Source: Paracoccaceae bacterium (GTDB taxonomy: Bacteria; Pseudomonadota; Alphaproteobacteria; Rhodobacterales; Rhodobacteraceae). Taken from it: DNA of 64,000 bases. A model generated the notes under the pieces. It saw only the letters and a list, made by a program, of their open reading frames with translations. It did no database searches and was not told the origin of the DNA. Made by a program: the position numbers and the translations under genes. The first letter of the stretch is position 1. Every line of letters starts with the position of its first letter. Location of the stretch: NCBI GenBank assembly GCA_958296035.1, contig OY282431.1, forward strand, positions 3,456,037 through 3,520,036. The letters run 5' to 3'. This document shows, piece by piece, positions 35,556 through 44,752 of this stretch.

Positions 35556-36938
35556 ATGAATATCCTCAGGAAAGTTGATGGAACCATATCGGCCTGGCCC
35601 GATTACCCTGATGCCATGCGCGGTGGCGGCTTTGTATTCACATCCGGTGTCAGAGGCGGCAAACCGGATTGTACCGCAATGTCATTTGAGGACGTGCCCG
35701 GCGAATTCAGGGCTGCGCAGCAAGGATACAAACTGGTTGATGCGCTGGAGGGCGACACCACAGCGGATGCCTGGCGCGCCCATCGGGACCTGGAACGTAT
35801 TCTTGCCAACGCCGGGACACAAGGCAGCCAAATTCTGCGGCAGCGCATGTGGCAGCGAGACAAACGGTTCTTCCCGGTGCTCGAACGGGTCCGAAAGGGC
35901 TGGCAACCCGAAGCGGCGCCTAGTAGCGGGCTGGGTGTCAAAGCCGTCGGCGGCCGCTTCGGAAACTGGTATGGCATTGAAAGCATTGCTGTCGACATCG
36001 AGGACCCGTCCTGTCTTGGCGCCCGTCGGGTTCTGACCCCGGCAAAGCATGCCGCACATCCGTCATCCTCGATCTACTCCCAGATGGTTGCCAGTGGACC
36101 GTTTGTATTCCTGGCAGGTCACATTCCGATCAGGACCGCGGAGCCCGGGAAACCTGTCGTGGCTACCTATGAAGACGTACCGGAAGAAGGACGCTCCCTT
36201 GCCACAGGGCGAAGCCACCCTGATTCTCGAGACGGTCCCATCGCAGCTCAGAGCTGGTTCGTGTACAACGAAATCAGGCGGGCCCTGACCAGTCACTCGA
36301 TGTCCATGCAGGACATTGTGCATGTCAGGGTTTATCTCTCAGACCCGCGTGACCTTGCCACCTTCCACCGCGTCCACGAACACTTCTTTGGCAGGAATCC
36401 ACCTGCGCTGAGCATTGTGGGCTTTGATGAAGTGGGTCACAAGGGATGCAGAATCGAAATCGAACCAACCGCATTGCAACCGGACACGTTGCCCCGATCC
36501 GACATTGAATGGTCTTGTCCCGCACCGTATTCTGGACCAGCAGCCACTGCCGTCGGGCCGCTCCTGTTTCTGGCCGGCATGCTGGGCCTCGGACCTGGCG
36601 GAGAAGTTGTCACAAGTTCGGATACCATTCCCGAGGCTGCCCGTAGCCTGGTTCGCTCCCTCGAAAGCGAAACGAGCGAAGCCTGCGTTCCGGCCCAGAT
36701 ATGGTGGACATGGCAACGCATAAGCGAAACATGTGGCCGGGCAGGCGTCCGACTCGACGCAATCACCAAGACGATGGTGTACCTGCGTCACGAGGCCGAC
36801 CTGAAAGCCTACGAGGCGATCCGCGCAATGTTCATGCCGAGCCATCATCCAGCGTTCGACTGTATTCTTGTTCCGAATCCGGGACCGGTCGAAACTGCCG
36901 CTGTGCAGCTGGACGTCGCGGCCTTGACTGCTCCCTAG
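35556..36938 (+). CDS. Protein with three tandem Rid (YjgF/RidA-like) domains
   Basis: The 460 residues divide into three Rid-like units. Unit 1 (about 12-150) has GGGFVFTSGVRGG, ILRQRMWQRDKRFFPVLERV and APSSGLGVKAVGG. Unit 2 (about 170-305) has ASGPFVFLAGHIPI, MQDIVHVRVYLSDPRDLATF and ALSIVGFDEV. Unit 3 (about 324-456) has AVGPLLFLAGMLGL, LDAITKTMVYLRHEADLKAY and HPAFDCILVPN. Rid proteins normally form homotrimers of 130-residue chains with ligand sites between subunits, so three copies in one chain could fold as a pseudo-trimer. The arginine that binds substrate carboxylate in imine deaminases (PARS in E. coli RidA) is not present in any unit, so imine hydrolysis is doubtful. Confidence 0.85.
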   Translation: MNILRKVDGTISAWPDYPDAMRGGGFVFTSGVRGGKPDCTAMSFEDVPGEFRAAQQGYKLVDALEGDTTADAWRAHRDLERILANAGTQGSQILRQRMWQRDKRFFPVLERVRKGWQPEAAPSSGLGVKAVGGRFGNWYGIESIAVDIEDPSCLGARRVLTPAKHAAHPSSSIYSQMVASGPFVFLAGHIPIRTAEPGKPVVATYEDVPEEGRSLATGRSHPDSRDGPIAAQSWFVYNEIRRALTSHSMSMQDIVHVRVYLSDPRDLATFHRVHEHFFGRNPPALSIVGFDEVGHKGCRIEIEPTALQPDTLPRSDIEWSCPAPYSGPAATAVGPLLFLAGMLGLGPGGEVVTSSDTIPEAARSLVRSLESETSEACVPAQIWWTWQRISETCGRAGVRLDAITKTMVYLRHEADLKAYEAIRAMFMPSHHPAFDCILVPNPGPVETAAVQLDVAALTAP

Positions 36939-37006
36939 ATTGGCGTATTCTTGCGAACCTAACTTCGCTTCCTGCAAGGAAGCCAGTGTATTTCAAGGGG
37001 GGAATC

Positions 37007-37981
37007 ATGAAATTGTTAACAAAGGTGCTGGCACTGGTTGCTTCATTAGGCCTGCTTGGCTTTGCAACTTCGGCTGCCGCACAGGACAGCTATCCCGACA
37101 GACCCATCAGCGTTGCAGCCTGTTATCCGGCTGGTGGCGGCGTCGACCGAAACCTGAGAATGGTTGAGCGCGTTGCAGCAAAATATCTGGGGCAATCCTT
37201 GTTGCCGCAGTATCGAACCGGTGGTTCCGGAACAGTTGCCATGCAGTATATCAAGGATGCGGAACCTGACGGATACGAACTGGCAATTTGTGATAATGGA
37301 GGTGCCATTATTGCACCTATCGCACAAGGTCTGGACCTTGACGCCGATGACTTCACGCCGATTGTACAGGTTTCGTTCGTTCCCTGGATAATGACGACTC
37401 GGGCTTCATCCCCTTATGATAGTGTCGACTCATTCCTGGAAGCCGCAAGGGCGGCGGACTCACCGATCTCGATCGAGATTTCCGACATCGCGACTTCGGA
37501 TCACTATGGATGGCTGTTGCTGCTCAAACAGGCAGGACTCTCGCCGGACATGTTCAAGTGGAACCCGCATGGCGGCGGTGGCCCGAAAATGAGGGCTATC
37601 ATTGCAGGAGAGGGCGACTTTCTGTTTGACGATGCCGGGGAAATCTCCGGTTATGTCGAGAATGGAACATTGCGCCCACTTGCCGTGGCTGCCGCTTCCC
37701 GTCTGCCCCAATTCCCGGAAGTGCCGACAATGCGGGAGCTCGGATACGATGTGATCGCGGGCTCTTCGGTTGCAATGTATGCACCGCCGGGACTTTCAGC
37801 CGACAAGGTTGAGGCGCTCCAGGCGGCAATGCGGGAGATCAAGCAGGACCCGGCCTTGCTGAAAGCATTCGAGTTGACCTTGCAAGATCCCGATACATTC
37901 ATTGTCGACGAGTTCGAGGCCATGTGGCGCCAGGACTGGGCGAATGCAGCCGAATTGCTGAGGGCGGCTCTCGGCGGATGA
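37007..37981 (+). CDS. Tripartite tricarboxylate transporter binding protein (TctC)
   Basis: The 324-residue TctC-type periplasmic protein has a signal peptide (LVASLGLLGFATSAAAQ), the YPDRPISVAACYPAGGGVD opening with the P-A-G-G-G loop, and the late FPEVPTMRELGYDV tract, all usual in this very expanded family. It binds carboxylates with the TctAB membrane parts encoded downstream. ATG 37007 follows GGGGGG and is preferred over an in-frame upstream start at 36701. Its ligand is unknown, but the neighbourhood suggests a carboxylic acid catabolised by the CoA genes. Confidence 0.92.
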   Translation: MKLLTKVLALVASLGLLGFATSAAAQDSYPDRPISVAACYPAGGGVDRNLRMVERVAAKYLGQSLLPQYRTGGSGTVAMQYIKDAEPDGYELAICDNGGAIIAPIAQGLDLDADDFTPIVQVSFVPWIMTTRASSPYDSVDSFLEAARAADSPISIEISDIATSDHYGWLLLLKQAGLSPDMFKWNPHGGGGPKMRAIIAGEGDFLFDDAGEISGYVENGTLRPLAVAAASRLPQFPEVPTMRELGYDVIAGSSVAMYAPPGLSADKVEALQAAMREIKQDPALLKAFELTLQDPDTFIVDEFEAMWRQDWANAAELLRAALGG

Positions 37982-38006
37982 TAGCTGCCAGCCAGGAAAG
38001 GCCGTC

Positions 38007-38483
38007 TTGAAGTGGCTACTTGAGGGTACACTTGCTGCAATTGTATTTGTCGCAGGTGTAATCCTCTTCATCAAGGCACCGGATCTGGTCCGAGGCTGGG
38101 CCTTTTCGATCCCCGGAACGACCGATGTGGCATTGGAGCCGTCCTTCTTTCCACGGCTTGGATCGCTCTTGCTCTCGGTGTCAGCGCTTCTTGTGCTCGC
38201 AACGATCCCTTTGCGTGCTCACCCTTTGCCGGCGGTAGGAACCAGCGCCAGCGCCTACGTCCGCGTGGGAATCGGGCTTGCAGGTATCCTGATTTATCTG
38301 CTTGCCATCGTTACATTCGGCTTTGTAGTCTCGAGCATCGTTTTCATTACAGCGGCTACAATCGCAGGAGGTTACCGTAACCTCCTGGTCATATTGCCGG
38401 TTGCGATCCTTATCGCGTTGGCATTGCGTGTGGTGTTCCGCTTCGGGCTTCATGTCGGCCTGCCGGAAGGATTGTTCATATAG
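38007..38483 (+). CDS. Tripartite tricarboxylate transporter small membrane subunit (TctB)
   Basis: The 158-residue protein has four hydrophobic segments (FVAGVILFI, LLLSVSALLVLA, IGLAGILIYLLAIVTFGFVV, LVILPVAILIALAL). It has the TctB features EPSFFPRLGSLLL after the first helix and GYRNLLV in the loop. It starts with TTG 38007 and lies 26 bp after tctC. The coding sequence contains a near-perfect 11-bp inverted repeat at 38365-38387. The membrane partner TctA follows after a 443-bp gap, unusually long for this operon type. Confidence 0.85.
   Translation: MKWLLEGTLAAIVFVAGVILFIKAPDLVRGWAFSIPGTTDVALEPSFFPRLGSLLLSVSALLVLATIPLRAHPLPAVGTSASAYVRVGIGLAGILIYLLAIVTFGFVVSSIVFITAATIAGGYRNLLVILPVAILIALALRVVFRFGLHVGLPEGLFI
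38365..38387. repeat. 11-bp perfect inverted repeat inside tctB
   Basis: CAGGAGGTTAC, one C, then GTAACCTCCTG. In mRNA it would form a strong hairpin with a one-base loop, so the tip would have to open. It contains AGGAGG, so it could mask an internal ribosome site; no gene starts right after it. Confidence 0.6.
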
Positions 38484-38926
38484 GGGTCCGAGAGGAGCTA
38501 GGCGACGCCCAAAGCCGAGCGGGCAGTCGCGCTTGCTGCCGGGAAAGGCTCTCATGCCCGGGTGCCGTTGCCGTAAGGGAGGAGGTGGCCATTCTTGCGC
38601 GCTGATCGAAGTGAATGGTCGAGCGGTCAAAGGCAGATTCGCCTGCATCTCCGCAGTCTTGTCGACAGTTCCGGACGATGTTGTCGATCAGTCGATCTCC
38701 GTTCGGGTGATGAAAGGTAGATTGACAGTGAGCAATGCTGTTGCGACACCTTCTCCTGCAACAGCGCAGGCCCTGGCAACAATGTCAGGGGCGGGCCTGA
38801 CGGATGACGTTTGCGCTCGCCGAATGGGGATATCGGAAGGGAGAAAAATGCCGCGAATTACGTCAAGGTTCTGGCAATTCCAGCGCCCTTGGCATGTCCA
38901 ATGCCTCGGTTATGGTGTGGTGATGC
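38484..38926. other. 443-bp gap between tctB and tctA
   Basis: A plus-strand frame reads through most of it, with stretches like GRAVKGRFACISAVLSTVPD, but has no start with a ribosome site and no family I can name. It may be a leftover of an inserted or decayed gene; otherwise nothing recognised. Confidence 0.35.
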
Positions 38927-40447
38927 ATGCTTGAAGACCTTTTGGTAGCTGCCACAGTCGTTTTGAACTGGCAGACCCTGGCTGCGATTTCAGCCGGCAC
39001 AATCGTCGGCCTGATGATCGGTGCTATTCCGGGGCTTAGTGCAACAATGGGCATGGCGCTCCTTTCACCCTTTACTTTCTTTGTCAGTCCCCTGGTCGGA
39101 ATTCCATTCCTTATTGGCCTGTTCAAGGGTGGAACCTTTGGGGGCTCGATCTCGGCTATACTTATTGGTACGCCTGGCACTGCGGCCAATGCAGCGACGC
39201 TGCTTGACGGTTACGAGATGCGCAAGAAAGGACGTGCCGGCGTCGCTATGATGGGCGCACTGAACGCGTCGCTGATAGGTGATATCTTCGGAACAATCGC
39301 GCTGATTTTCGGCGCGCCCGCGCTTGCCCTGATTGCCATTCAGTTCGGCCCGCACGAGTTTTTTGCGCTGGTGCTCTTTTCCCTGACGATGGTCTGCTAT
39401 GTGTCCGGCAGGTCGCTTGCCAAAGGATTTCTTGCCGCCTCTCTCGGTGTGTTCTTTGCTATGATTGGCACAGATCCGATCGGCGGAACACCACGACTTT
39501 CCTTCGGACTGCGAGAACTGCAAGGCGGACTGAACGTGATTGCATTGGTTACAGGTCTGTTCGGGATTACAGAAGTTCTCATTCAGATGGAGTCGTACGG
39601 GCGCAAGGACCACAAGGTGACCAATTCCATTGCGGTCGAGTTGACCGGGGTTGGAATGCAACTGGGTATGGTGGTCAGACATCTCTGGACGATTGTGAGA
39701 TCCTCTCTGGTTGGAACATTTATTGGCGCCCTTCCCGGTATTGGTTCGGAGACCTCCCCGTGGGTTGCCTACGGACTAGCCAAACGGGCTTCCAAGAATC
39801 CGGACAGGTTCGGCCAGGGTACGCTGGCGGGTGTTGTTGCACCGGAAGCAGCCAACAACGCGGTTTGCGCGGCTGCGATGATTCCCATGCTCGTATTCGG
39901 GATTCCGGGTGATATCGTCACGGCAATTCTGATGAGTGCACTGATTGCCCAGGGGTTGCAGCCAGGACCTTACCTGATTTCCGAACATCGGGATGTGATT
40001 TTCGGGCTCTTCATGTCTGTCTTGTTCGCGACCGTCGCGCTCTACGTTTTCGGACGCCTGACAATGCGGTGGTGGATACGGATACTGACGATCCCGCGCC
40101 CGCTCCTTTACTCGGCGGTGGTCACCTTCTGCGTTGTCGGTACCTATTCCGTGAAATCCAGCAGTTTCGATCTCGCTGTCATGTTCGTGTTCGGGATTAT
40201 CGGTTATGTGATGCGCAAACTCGACATCGCCATTGCTCCGCTCCTTTTGTCGTTCGTGCTCGCCAAGATCCTGGAGGAATCACTGCGGCGAGGACTCGTG
40301 CTATCTGACGGTAACCTGCTCGCCTTCTTCGAGCGACCCATTACCGCCGGTATCCTGACCCTGACCGTGCTGCTGCTCGTTGCCTTTGCTGTTCTTACGT
40401 GGCGCCGCTACCGCCGGGGCGATACTGACTCAATTTCGATGGGTTAG
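38927..40447 (+). CDS. Tripartite tricarboxylate transporter large membrane subunit (TctA)
   Basis: The 506-residue protein has the TctA signature near the N-terminus (GLMIGAIPGLSATMGMALLS with the GAIPGL loop), the GTFGGSISAILIGTPGTAANAAT loop (seen as GGSISAILIGTPGTAA), and a repeat of the motif in the second half (FIGALPGIGSETSPWVAYGLA), plus about 12 membrane segments. It uses an ion gradient with TctB and the TctC-type binding protein. ATG 38927 has a poor ribosome site. It completes the uptake system, followed by the catabolic genes. Confidence 0.93.
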   Translation: MLEDLLVAATVVLNWQTLAAISAGTIVGLMIGAIPGLSATMGMALLSPFTFFVSPLVGIPFLIGLFKGGTFGGSISAILIGTPGTAANAATLLDGYEMRKKGRAGVAMMGALNASLIGDIFGTIALIFGAPALALIAIQFGPHEFFALVLFSLTMVCYVSGRSLAKGFLAASLGVFFAMIGTDPIGGTPRLSFGLRELQGGLNVIALVTGLFGITEVLIQMESYGRKDHKVTNSIAVELTGVGMQLGMVVRHLWTIVRSSLVGTFIGALPGIGSETSPWVAYGLAKRASKNPDRFGQGTLAGVVAPEAANNAVCAAAMIPMLVFGIPGDIVTAILMSALIAQGLQPGPYLISEHRDVIFGLFMSVLFATVALYVFGRLTMRWWIRILTIPRPLLYSAVVTFCVVGTYSVKSSSFDLAVMFVFGIIGYVMRKLDIAIAPLLLSFVLAKILEESLRRGLVLSDGNLLAFFERPITAGILTLTVLLLVAFAVLTWRRYRRGDTDSISMG

Positions 40448-40735
40448 CCCAATGAAATCCGGCTGGTACGCAATGCCGGATCTGGCTGCCGGCGGAACAG
40501 ATAATTGTCTGTGTATTCACGAGTTGACCAGTTGCACCTCGAGCAGCGTTCGACAAAAAGTCGGGCCATGTGCTGCGGAAGCGTAACAGGTCTCCAATTC
40601 AGTACCAGCAAATTGGGACTTCCTGCTCATACCGGCAGCAGTGCATCAAACGCCTGTATGTGCGGCCCAACGATGTAGCCGAGGTCGCAAGTGGCAATAC
40701 CTGTTGCAAGAAAAGGCGGACAAAGAGGATATCAC

Positions 40736-41218
40736 ATGACCGGTGACGGGCCAGAGACGGAGTCCGATGTACCTTCGATCGACCATGTCGCGGTAGCGGT
40801 TCCGGACCTCGAGCAGGCTGCTGCGTTTTATCGCAATGCCTTTGGAGCCATTGTTGATGATCCCGTTGAAGTTTCCGAGCACGCCATTCGCATCGCCATT
40901 GTGCATTTTGCAAATGTCTCGCTTGAGTTGATGCAGCCATTGACGTCGGACTCGCCGGTGGGGCGCTTTCTTGCTCGCCACCCGAAAGGTGGCCTGCACC
41001 ATATCAGTCTGACGACCCGTGAGGCCGCCGCCGCATTTGCCGCCGCCACCGATCGGGGCCTGAACCCGCTGACTGAACCACGAACCGGGTATCATGGTCG
41101 GCAACTGTTTTTTCTAGATCCAAAATCGACATTCGGCACAATGATCGAAATTGAGGAAAAAGCTGCGCACAGCGAAACGGCTTATTGTTCAAGGAGGAGG
41201 CAACATGAACGAGAGTAA
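40736..41218 (+). CDS. VOC-superfamily methylmalonyl-CoA epimerase-like protein
   Basis: The 160-residue product has the MMCE-type VOC fold: IDHVAVAVPDLEQAAAFYRNAFG, VHFANVSLELMQPL, and GGLHHISLTTREAAAAF with metal-ligand His and Glu positions. It then ends in GRQLFFLDPKSTFGTMIEIE. Epimerases of this type act on 2-methyl-branched acyl-CoA; other VOC enzymes look alike. ATG 40736 is chosen because the upstream residues add nothing. It overlaps the crotonase gene start by 14 bp, so it belongs to the same CoA-ester pathway. Confidence 0.85.
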   Translation: MTGDGPETESDVPSIDHVAVAVPDLEQAAAFYRNAFGAIVDDPVEVSEHAIRIAIVHFANVSLELMQPLTSDSPVGRFLARHPKGGLHHISLTTREAAAAFAAATDRGLNPLTEPRTGYHGRQLFFLDPKSTFGTMIEIEEKAAHSETAYCSRRRQHERE

Positions 41219-42083
41219 CACAGCCCCGTATGGCGAAATCCTTTATGAAGTACGCGATCAGGTCGCATGGGTTACAATCAACCGGCCCGAGGTTCGCAAC
41301 GCATTTCGAGAACAGACGCTGGATGAGTTGATCCACGCCCTGCGCTCCACTCGGGATGATCCATCAATCTCGTGCGCGGTGGTGACCGGAAGTGGCGACA
41401 AGGCCTTTTCTGCCGGCGGCGACTTTTACGCGATGAAGCGGCTCAACTGGGTAAATGCCGCGCACTGGAACGAGCGCATGTTGGGTCTGGCAATGACAAT
41501 TCGGGGGCTGCCCATTCCCGTCGTAGCGATGGTCAACGGCTGGTGCATGGGTGGCGGGCATGAACTGGCTCTGTGGTGTGACCTGGTCATTGCATCTGAC
41601 GACGCTGTCTTCGGGCAAACCGGCGCCCGGGTAGGAGCCTGTCCAACTGTGGGTGCAACCCAGTATTTGCCGCGCCTTGTGGGCGAGCGAATAGCTCGGG
41701 AAATGATTTTCCTTTGCCGGACATTCAAGGGCGAGGAGGCGGTTCGCATTGGATTGATCAATCGGGTTGTGCCCAAGGCCGAATTGCGTCAGGCCACCGA
41801 AGAATGGGTCGCGCAGTTCAGGTCCTTGAGCTCACAGACGCTCAGACAGACGAAGAAGTCGCTCAATCATGAGTCCGACGAACTCTACGCGTCCTGGCAG
41901 CAGGGAATGGAATTGCTCGCTCACGTTTGGGGGTCGGATGAAGCCATGGAAGGGATGAATGCCTTTTTGGAAAGGCGCAAACCCGATTTCCAGAAGTTTC
42001 GGGAACGCAATCGTGATGTTGTTCGCAGCTACCTTGACGGACTGGCGAATGACGAAAACATGGCCCCTCCAAAGGCCAGGTAA
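41205..42083 (+). CDS. Crotonase-fold enzyme (enoyl-CoA hydratase / MenB-BadI-like)
   Basis: A 292-residue crotonase: VAWVTINRPEVRNAFREQTL, KAFSAGGDFYAMKRL (oxyanion loop), and VVAMVNGWCMGGGHELALWC, followed by DLVIASDDAVFGQTGARVGA. The FGQTGARVG stretch is nearer to MenB (naphthoyl-CoA synthase) and BadI (ring-opening hydrolase) than to plain enoyl-CoA hydratases. Those enzymes form or break a carbon-carbon bond of a cyclic beta-keto acyl-CoA, which fits a ring-cleavage step, but this is inference. ATG 41205 follows AAGGAGGAGGCAAC, a near-ideal ribosome site. Confidence 0.87.
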   Translation: MNESNTAPYGEILYEVRDQVAWVTINRPEVRNAFREQTLDELIHALRSTRDDPSISCAVVTGSGDKAFSAGGDFYAMKRLNWVNAAHWNERMLGLAMTIRGLPIPVVAMVNGWCMGGGHELALWCDLVIASDDAVFGQTGARVGACPTVGATQYLPRLVGERIAREMIFLCRTFKGEEAVRIGLINRVVPKAELRQATEEWVAQFRSLSSQTLRQTKKSLNHESDELYASWQQGMELLAHVWGSDEAMEGMNAFLERRKPDFQKFRERNRDVVRSYLDGLANDENMAPPKAR

Positions 42084-42085
42084 TC

Positions 42086-43294
42086 ATGGACAAGGTGCAA
42101 TGTGGCTCCGGACCGCTGGCCGGAATCAGGGTGATTGACCTCAGCCGTATCCTTGCAGGGCCGCTGTGTACAATGAATCTCGGCGACATGGGAGCTGAGG
42201 TCATCAAGATCGAGCTTCCTGGCAAGGGTGACGATACCCGAAGCTGGGGGCCGCCCTTTGCAGGAACCGAATCAGCATACTTTCTTGGCGTCAACCGCAA
42301 CAAGCGGGGCATGACACTGAACCTGAAGCACAAGCGGGGCCAGGAGCTGCTGAAGTCCCTGTTGCTCTCGGCTGATGTGGTGGTCGAGAACTTCAAGCCC
42401 GGCACGCTTGAAAGGTGGGGCATTACAGAAGAATGGCGCCAGCGTGAGGCGCCAGGCCTGATCCACTGCGAAATCTCCGGCTACGGAAATTCCGGACCCC
42501 GTGCCGGCATGCCTGGTTACGACTTTCTGATGCAGGCAGAAAGCGGACTGATGAGCATAACAGGAGACCAGGATGGGGAGCCGACCAAACTGGGCGTCGC
42601 CATTGTTGATGTGTGTACCGGCATGTACGCGGCGATGGGAATTCTGGCCGCGCTTAACGCCCGTACGCGCAGCGGTCTGGGCCAAAAGGTAGAGACTTCA
42701 CTCTATTCCACGGGCATTTCAATGCTCGTCAACGTTGCCTCAAACTATCTGGTCAGCGGCAAGACTCCACAACGGTTCGGCAATGGTCATCCCAACATCG
42801 TACCTTATCGAGCCTTCCCCTGCGCCGATGGCAGCATCGCACTGGCAGTCGGAAATGACGCGCAGTTTGTGCGGCTTAGCCAGTGTCTTGAGCACCCGCA
42901 ATGGGCTGAGGATACGAGGTTTCGCCGCAATGAGGATCGTGTTCGCAATCGCCGGACTATCGACGATCTGATAGCAAAGGAGTTGTCCAGGCGGACTGTG
43001 AATGACTGGCTCGAACAGTTGCGCGGCCGCGCCATTCCCTGCAGCCCGATCAACAGCGTAGACGAAGCGATTGATAATGAGCAAACCAGGGGCAGCGAAA
43101 TGGTCGTCGACCTTGAGCATGCATCGGCGGGCTGCCTCCGCATGCTGGGCATTCCCTACAAATTCTCCGGCACACCGGCCTTGATTGAACTTGCACCACC
43201 GCTGCTTGGTGCCGACACTGACTATGTGCTGGGCGAATTGCTGAATCTGGATGCGAAACAGGCCGAAGAGTATCGCCGCGACGGAGTTGTCTAG
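42086..43294 (+). CDS. CaiB/BaiF family (type III) CoA-transferase
   Basis: The 402-residue protein matches type III CoA-transferases: LAGIRVIDLSRILAGPLCTM, NLGDMGAEVIKIE, NRNKRGMTLNLK, and GYDFLMQAESGLMSITGD with the catalytic Asp that forms the acyl-anhydride intermediate. It has the C-terminal GIPCSPINS-like segment (AIPCSPINSVDEAI). It is two bases after the crotonase gene. It probably activates the imported carboxylate, drawing CoA from another acyl-CoA such as succinyl-CoA. Confidence 0.92.
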   Translation: MDKVQCGSGPLAGIRVIDLSRILAGPLCTMNLGDMGAEVIKIELPGKGDDTRSWGPPFAGTESAYFLGVNRNKRGMTLNLKHKRGQELLKSLLLSADVVVENFKPGTLERWGITEEWRQREAPGLIHCEISGYGNSGPRAGMPGYDFLMQAESGLMSITGDQDGEPTKLGVAIVDVCTGMYAAMGILAALNARTRSGLGQKVETSLYSTGISMLVNVASNYLVSGKTPQRFGNGHPNIVPYRAFPCADGSIALAVGNDAQFVRLSQCLEHPQWAEDTRFRRNEDRVRNRRTIDDLIAKELSRRTVNDWLEQLRGRAIPCSPINSVDEAIDNEQTRGSEMVVDLEHASAGCLRMLGIPYKFSGTPALIELAPPLLGADTDYVLGELLNLDAKQAEEYRRDGVV

Positions 43295-43317
43295 TTCCTT
43301 TTGAGGCATCTAAGGCC

Positions 43318-44424
43318 ATGATCCAGATTGCTGAAGTTGAACCGATTGCGGTCGAGTTGCCGCTGGCAAAGCCTGTCGACATGTCCGGTGAGGCAGTTTC
43401 GGCAGCATACAACCTGGTCATGCGTATTACCGACACCGAGCGTCGAACCGGTTGGGGAGAGGCAGCGTCGGCGCCCCTGATGACTGGCGACACGTTGCCT
43501 GGAATGGTGTCGGTTGCGGGGGTCGTCGCCCCCAGATTCGTTGGTTTGCGAGTCGCTTCGGTTGACGATGCCAGTGACTTTGTCGCCAGGACCGTTTCAG
43601 ACAGTCCGGGGGTCAGGGTTGCAATGGAAATGGCCCTTCTTGACCTTCTTGGAAAAAGCAAGGGGCTTCCGCTCTATCAATTGATCGGCGGAAGGGTTCG
43701 ATGCGGCGCTCCCGTAGTCAGGTTATTGGCTACCGGAAGCCAGGCTTCGGAGATCGAAGAAGCCCGCATCTCACTGGAACAAGGAATAGAAGCCTTCAAG
43801 GTCAAGGTGGGTCTTGGAGACATTCAACGCGATCTGGCCCGCTGCCGCGCCGTTCGCATGGCGGTTGGAGACCGGCCACGAGTTTCGGCTGATGCCAATG
43901 GAGGCTACTGTGAGGCCGAAGCCCTGGCCTTTGCCCGCGCAGCAGGCGATGCCGGTCTGGATTTTCTGGAGCAGCCTGTTCCGGCAAACAATTTAGATGC
44001 CATGCGTGCTTGTGGACGAGCTTCTACAATTCCGATCGCCGCTGACGAGGGTATGCAAAGCATGACCGACATTCGTCGTCACCACGAATTGCAAGCAGCC
44101 TCCGGCGGCAGTCTCAAGCCCCTGAAGCTGGGAATCCGGAATCTGATGGCTTGCGGACAGTTGATGAACAATCTCGGCATGCATGTGAACCTGGCCGGCA
44201 AGGTCGCTGAAACCGGCATAGGAAGCGCTGCTGTTGCACATCTTGCGGTTTCGCTGCCGCAGCTTGACTGGGACGCCAGCATTACAAATCAATATCTGAA
44301 ATTTGATATAGTGGAGAAACCGATCTCGCCACAGGCAGGCATTCTGGTACCATCCGAGGCACCCGGGCTGGGCGTTCATGTCGATACCGGGCGACTGGCA
44401 TCGGTTCGCATGCACGGACTATGA
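43318..44424 (+). CDS. Enolase-superfamily enzyme (mandelate racemase / muconate lactonizing type)
   Basis: The 368-residue protein has the capping domain (VEPIAVELPLAKPVDMSGEA) and barrel with AFKVKVGLG (KxK acid/base), SADANGGY (first metal Asp), LEQPVPANN (Glu) and IAADEGMQS (third ligand Asp-Glu). A later KPLKLGIRNLMA gives the opposite Lys. The two-lysine design is that of the muconate-lactonizing subgroup: cycloisomerases, o-succinylbenzoate synthase, dipeptide epimerases and N-succinylamino-acid racemases. It ends the CoA-enzyme run, so a proton-abstraction or cycloisomerisation step on the same substrate is likely. Confidence 0.9.
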   Translation: MIQIAEVEPIAVELPLAKPVDMSGEAVSAAYNLVMRITDTERRTGWGEAASAPLMTGDTLPGMVSVAGVVAPRFVGLRVASVDDASDFVARTVSDSPGVRVAMEMALLDLLGKSKGLPLYQLIGGRVRCGAPVVRLLATGSQASEIEEARISLEQGIEAFKVKVGLGDIQRDLARCRAVRMAVGDRPRVSADANGGYCEAEALAFARAAGDAGLDFLEQPVPANNLDAMRACGRASTIPIAADEGMQSMTDIRRHHELQAASGGSLKPLKLGIRNLMACGQLMNNLGMHVNLAGKVAETGIGSAAVAHLAVSLPQLDWDASITNQYLKFDIVEKPISPQAGILVPSEAPGLGVHVDTGRLASVRMHGL

Positions 44425-44752
44425 ACCGGTTGCCGATCAGGTCCGAATTTCGTGGATTGCAGCCAGCCTTCGTGGATCAAGGAACCGAACTCTGCCGTCC
44501 GGCGCAAGGAGTGCGACTCGTGACTGTCGGCAGGTTGAAGGAAGTGCACCAGAGCGCGATCGAAGACAAGCGGAACCTGCTGGCGCGCAGGAACCGTCTG
44601 GTTTCGTTTGCCACCCGAACTAGGGCGATCCTGAAACCGCAAGTGCTGGAAATCAGGCACCCCTGAAAGCCAAGAGGCAGACAGGGGTGATTTTATAGTG
44701 AAACAAGCAAACCAACCAGAATCGGGCTTACCAAGAACAGGGAGTTCAATTT
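44425..44752. other. 328-bp gap, no gene recognised
   Basis: Short frames without family motif. The promoter of the RidA-like gene may lie in 44680-44750. Confidence 0.3.
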
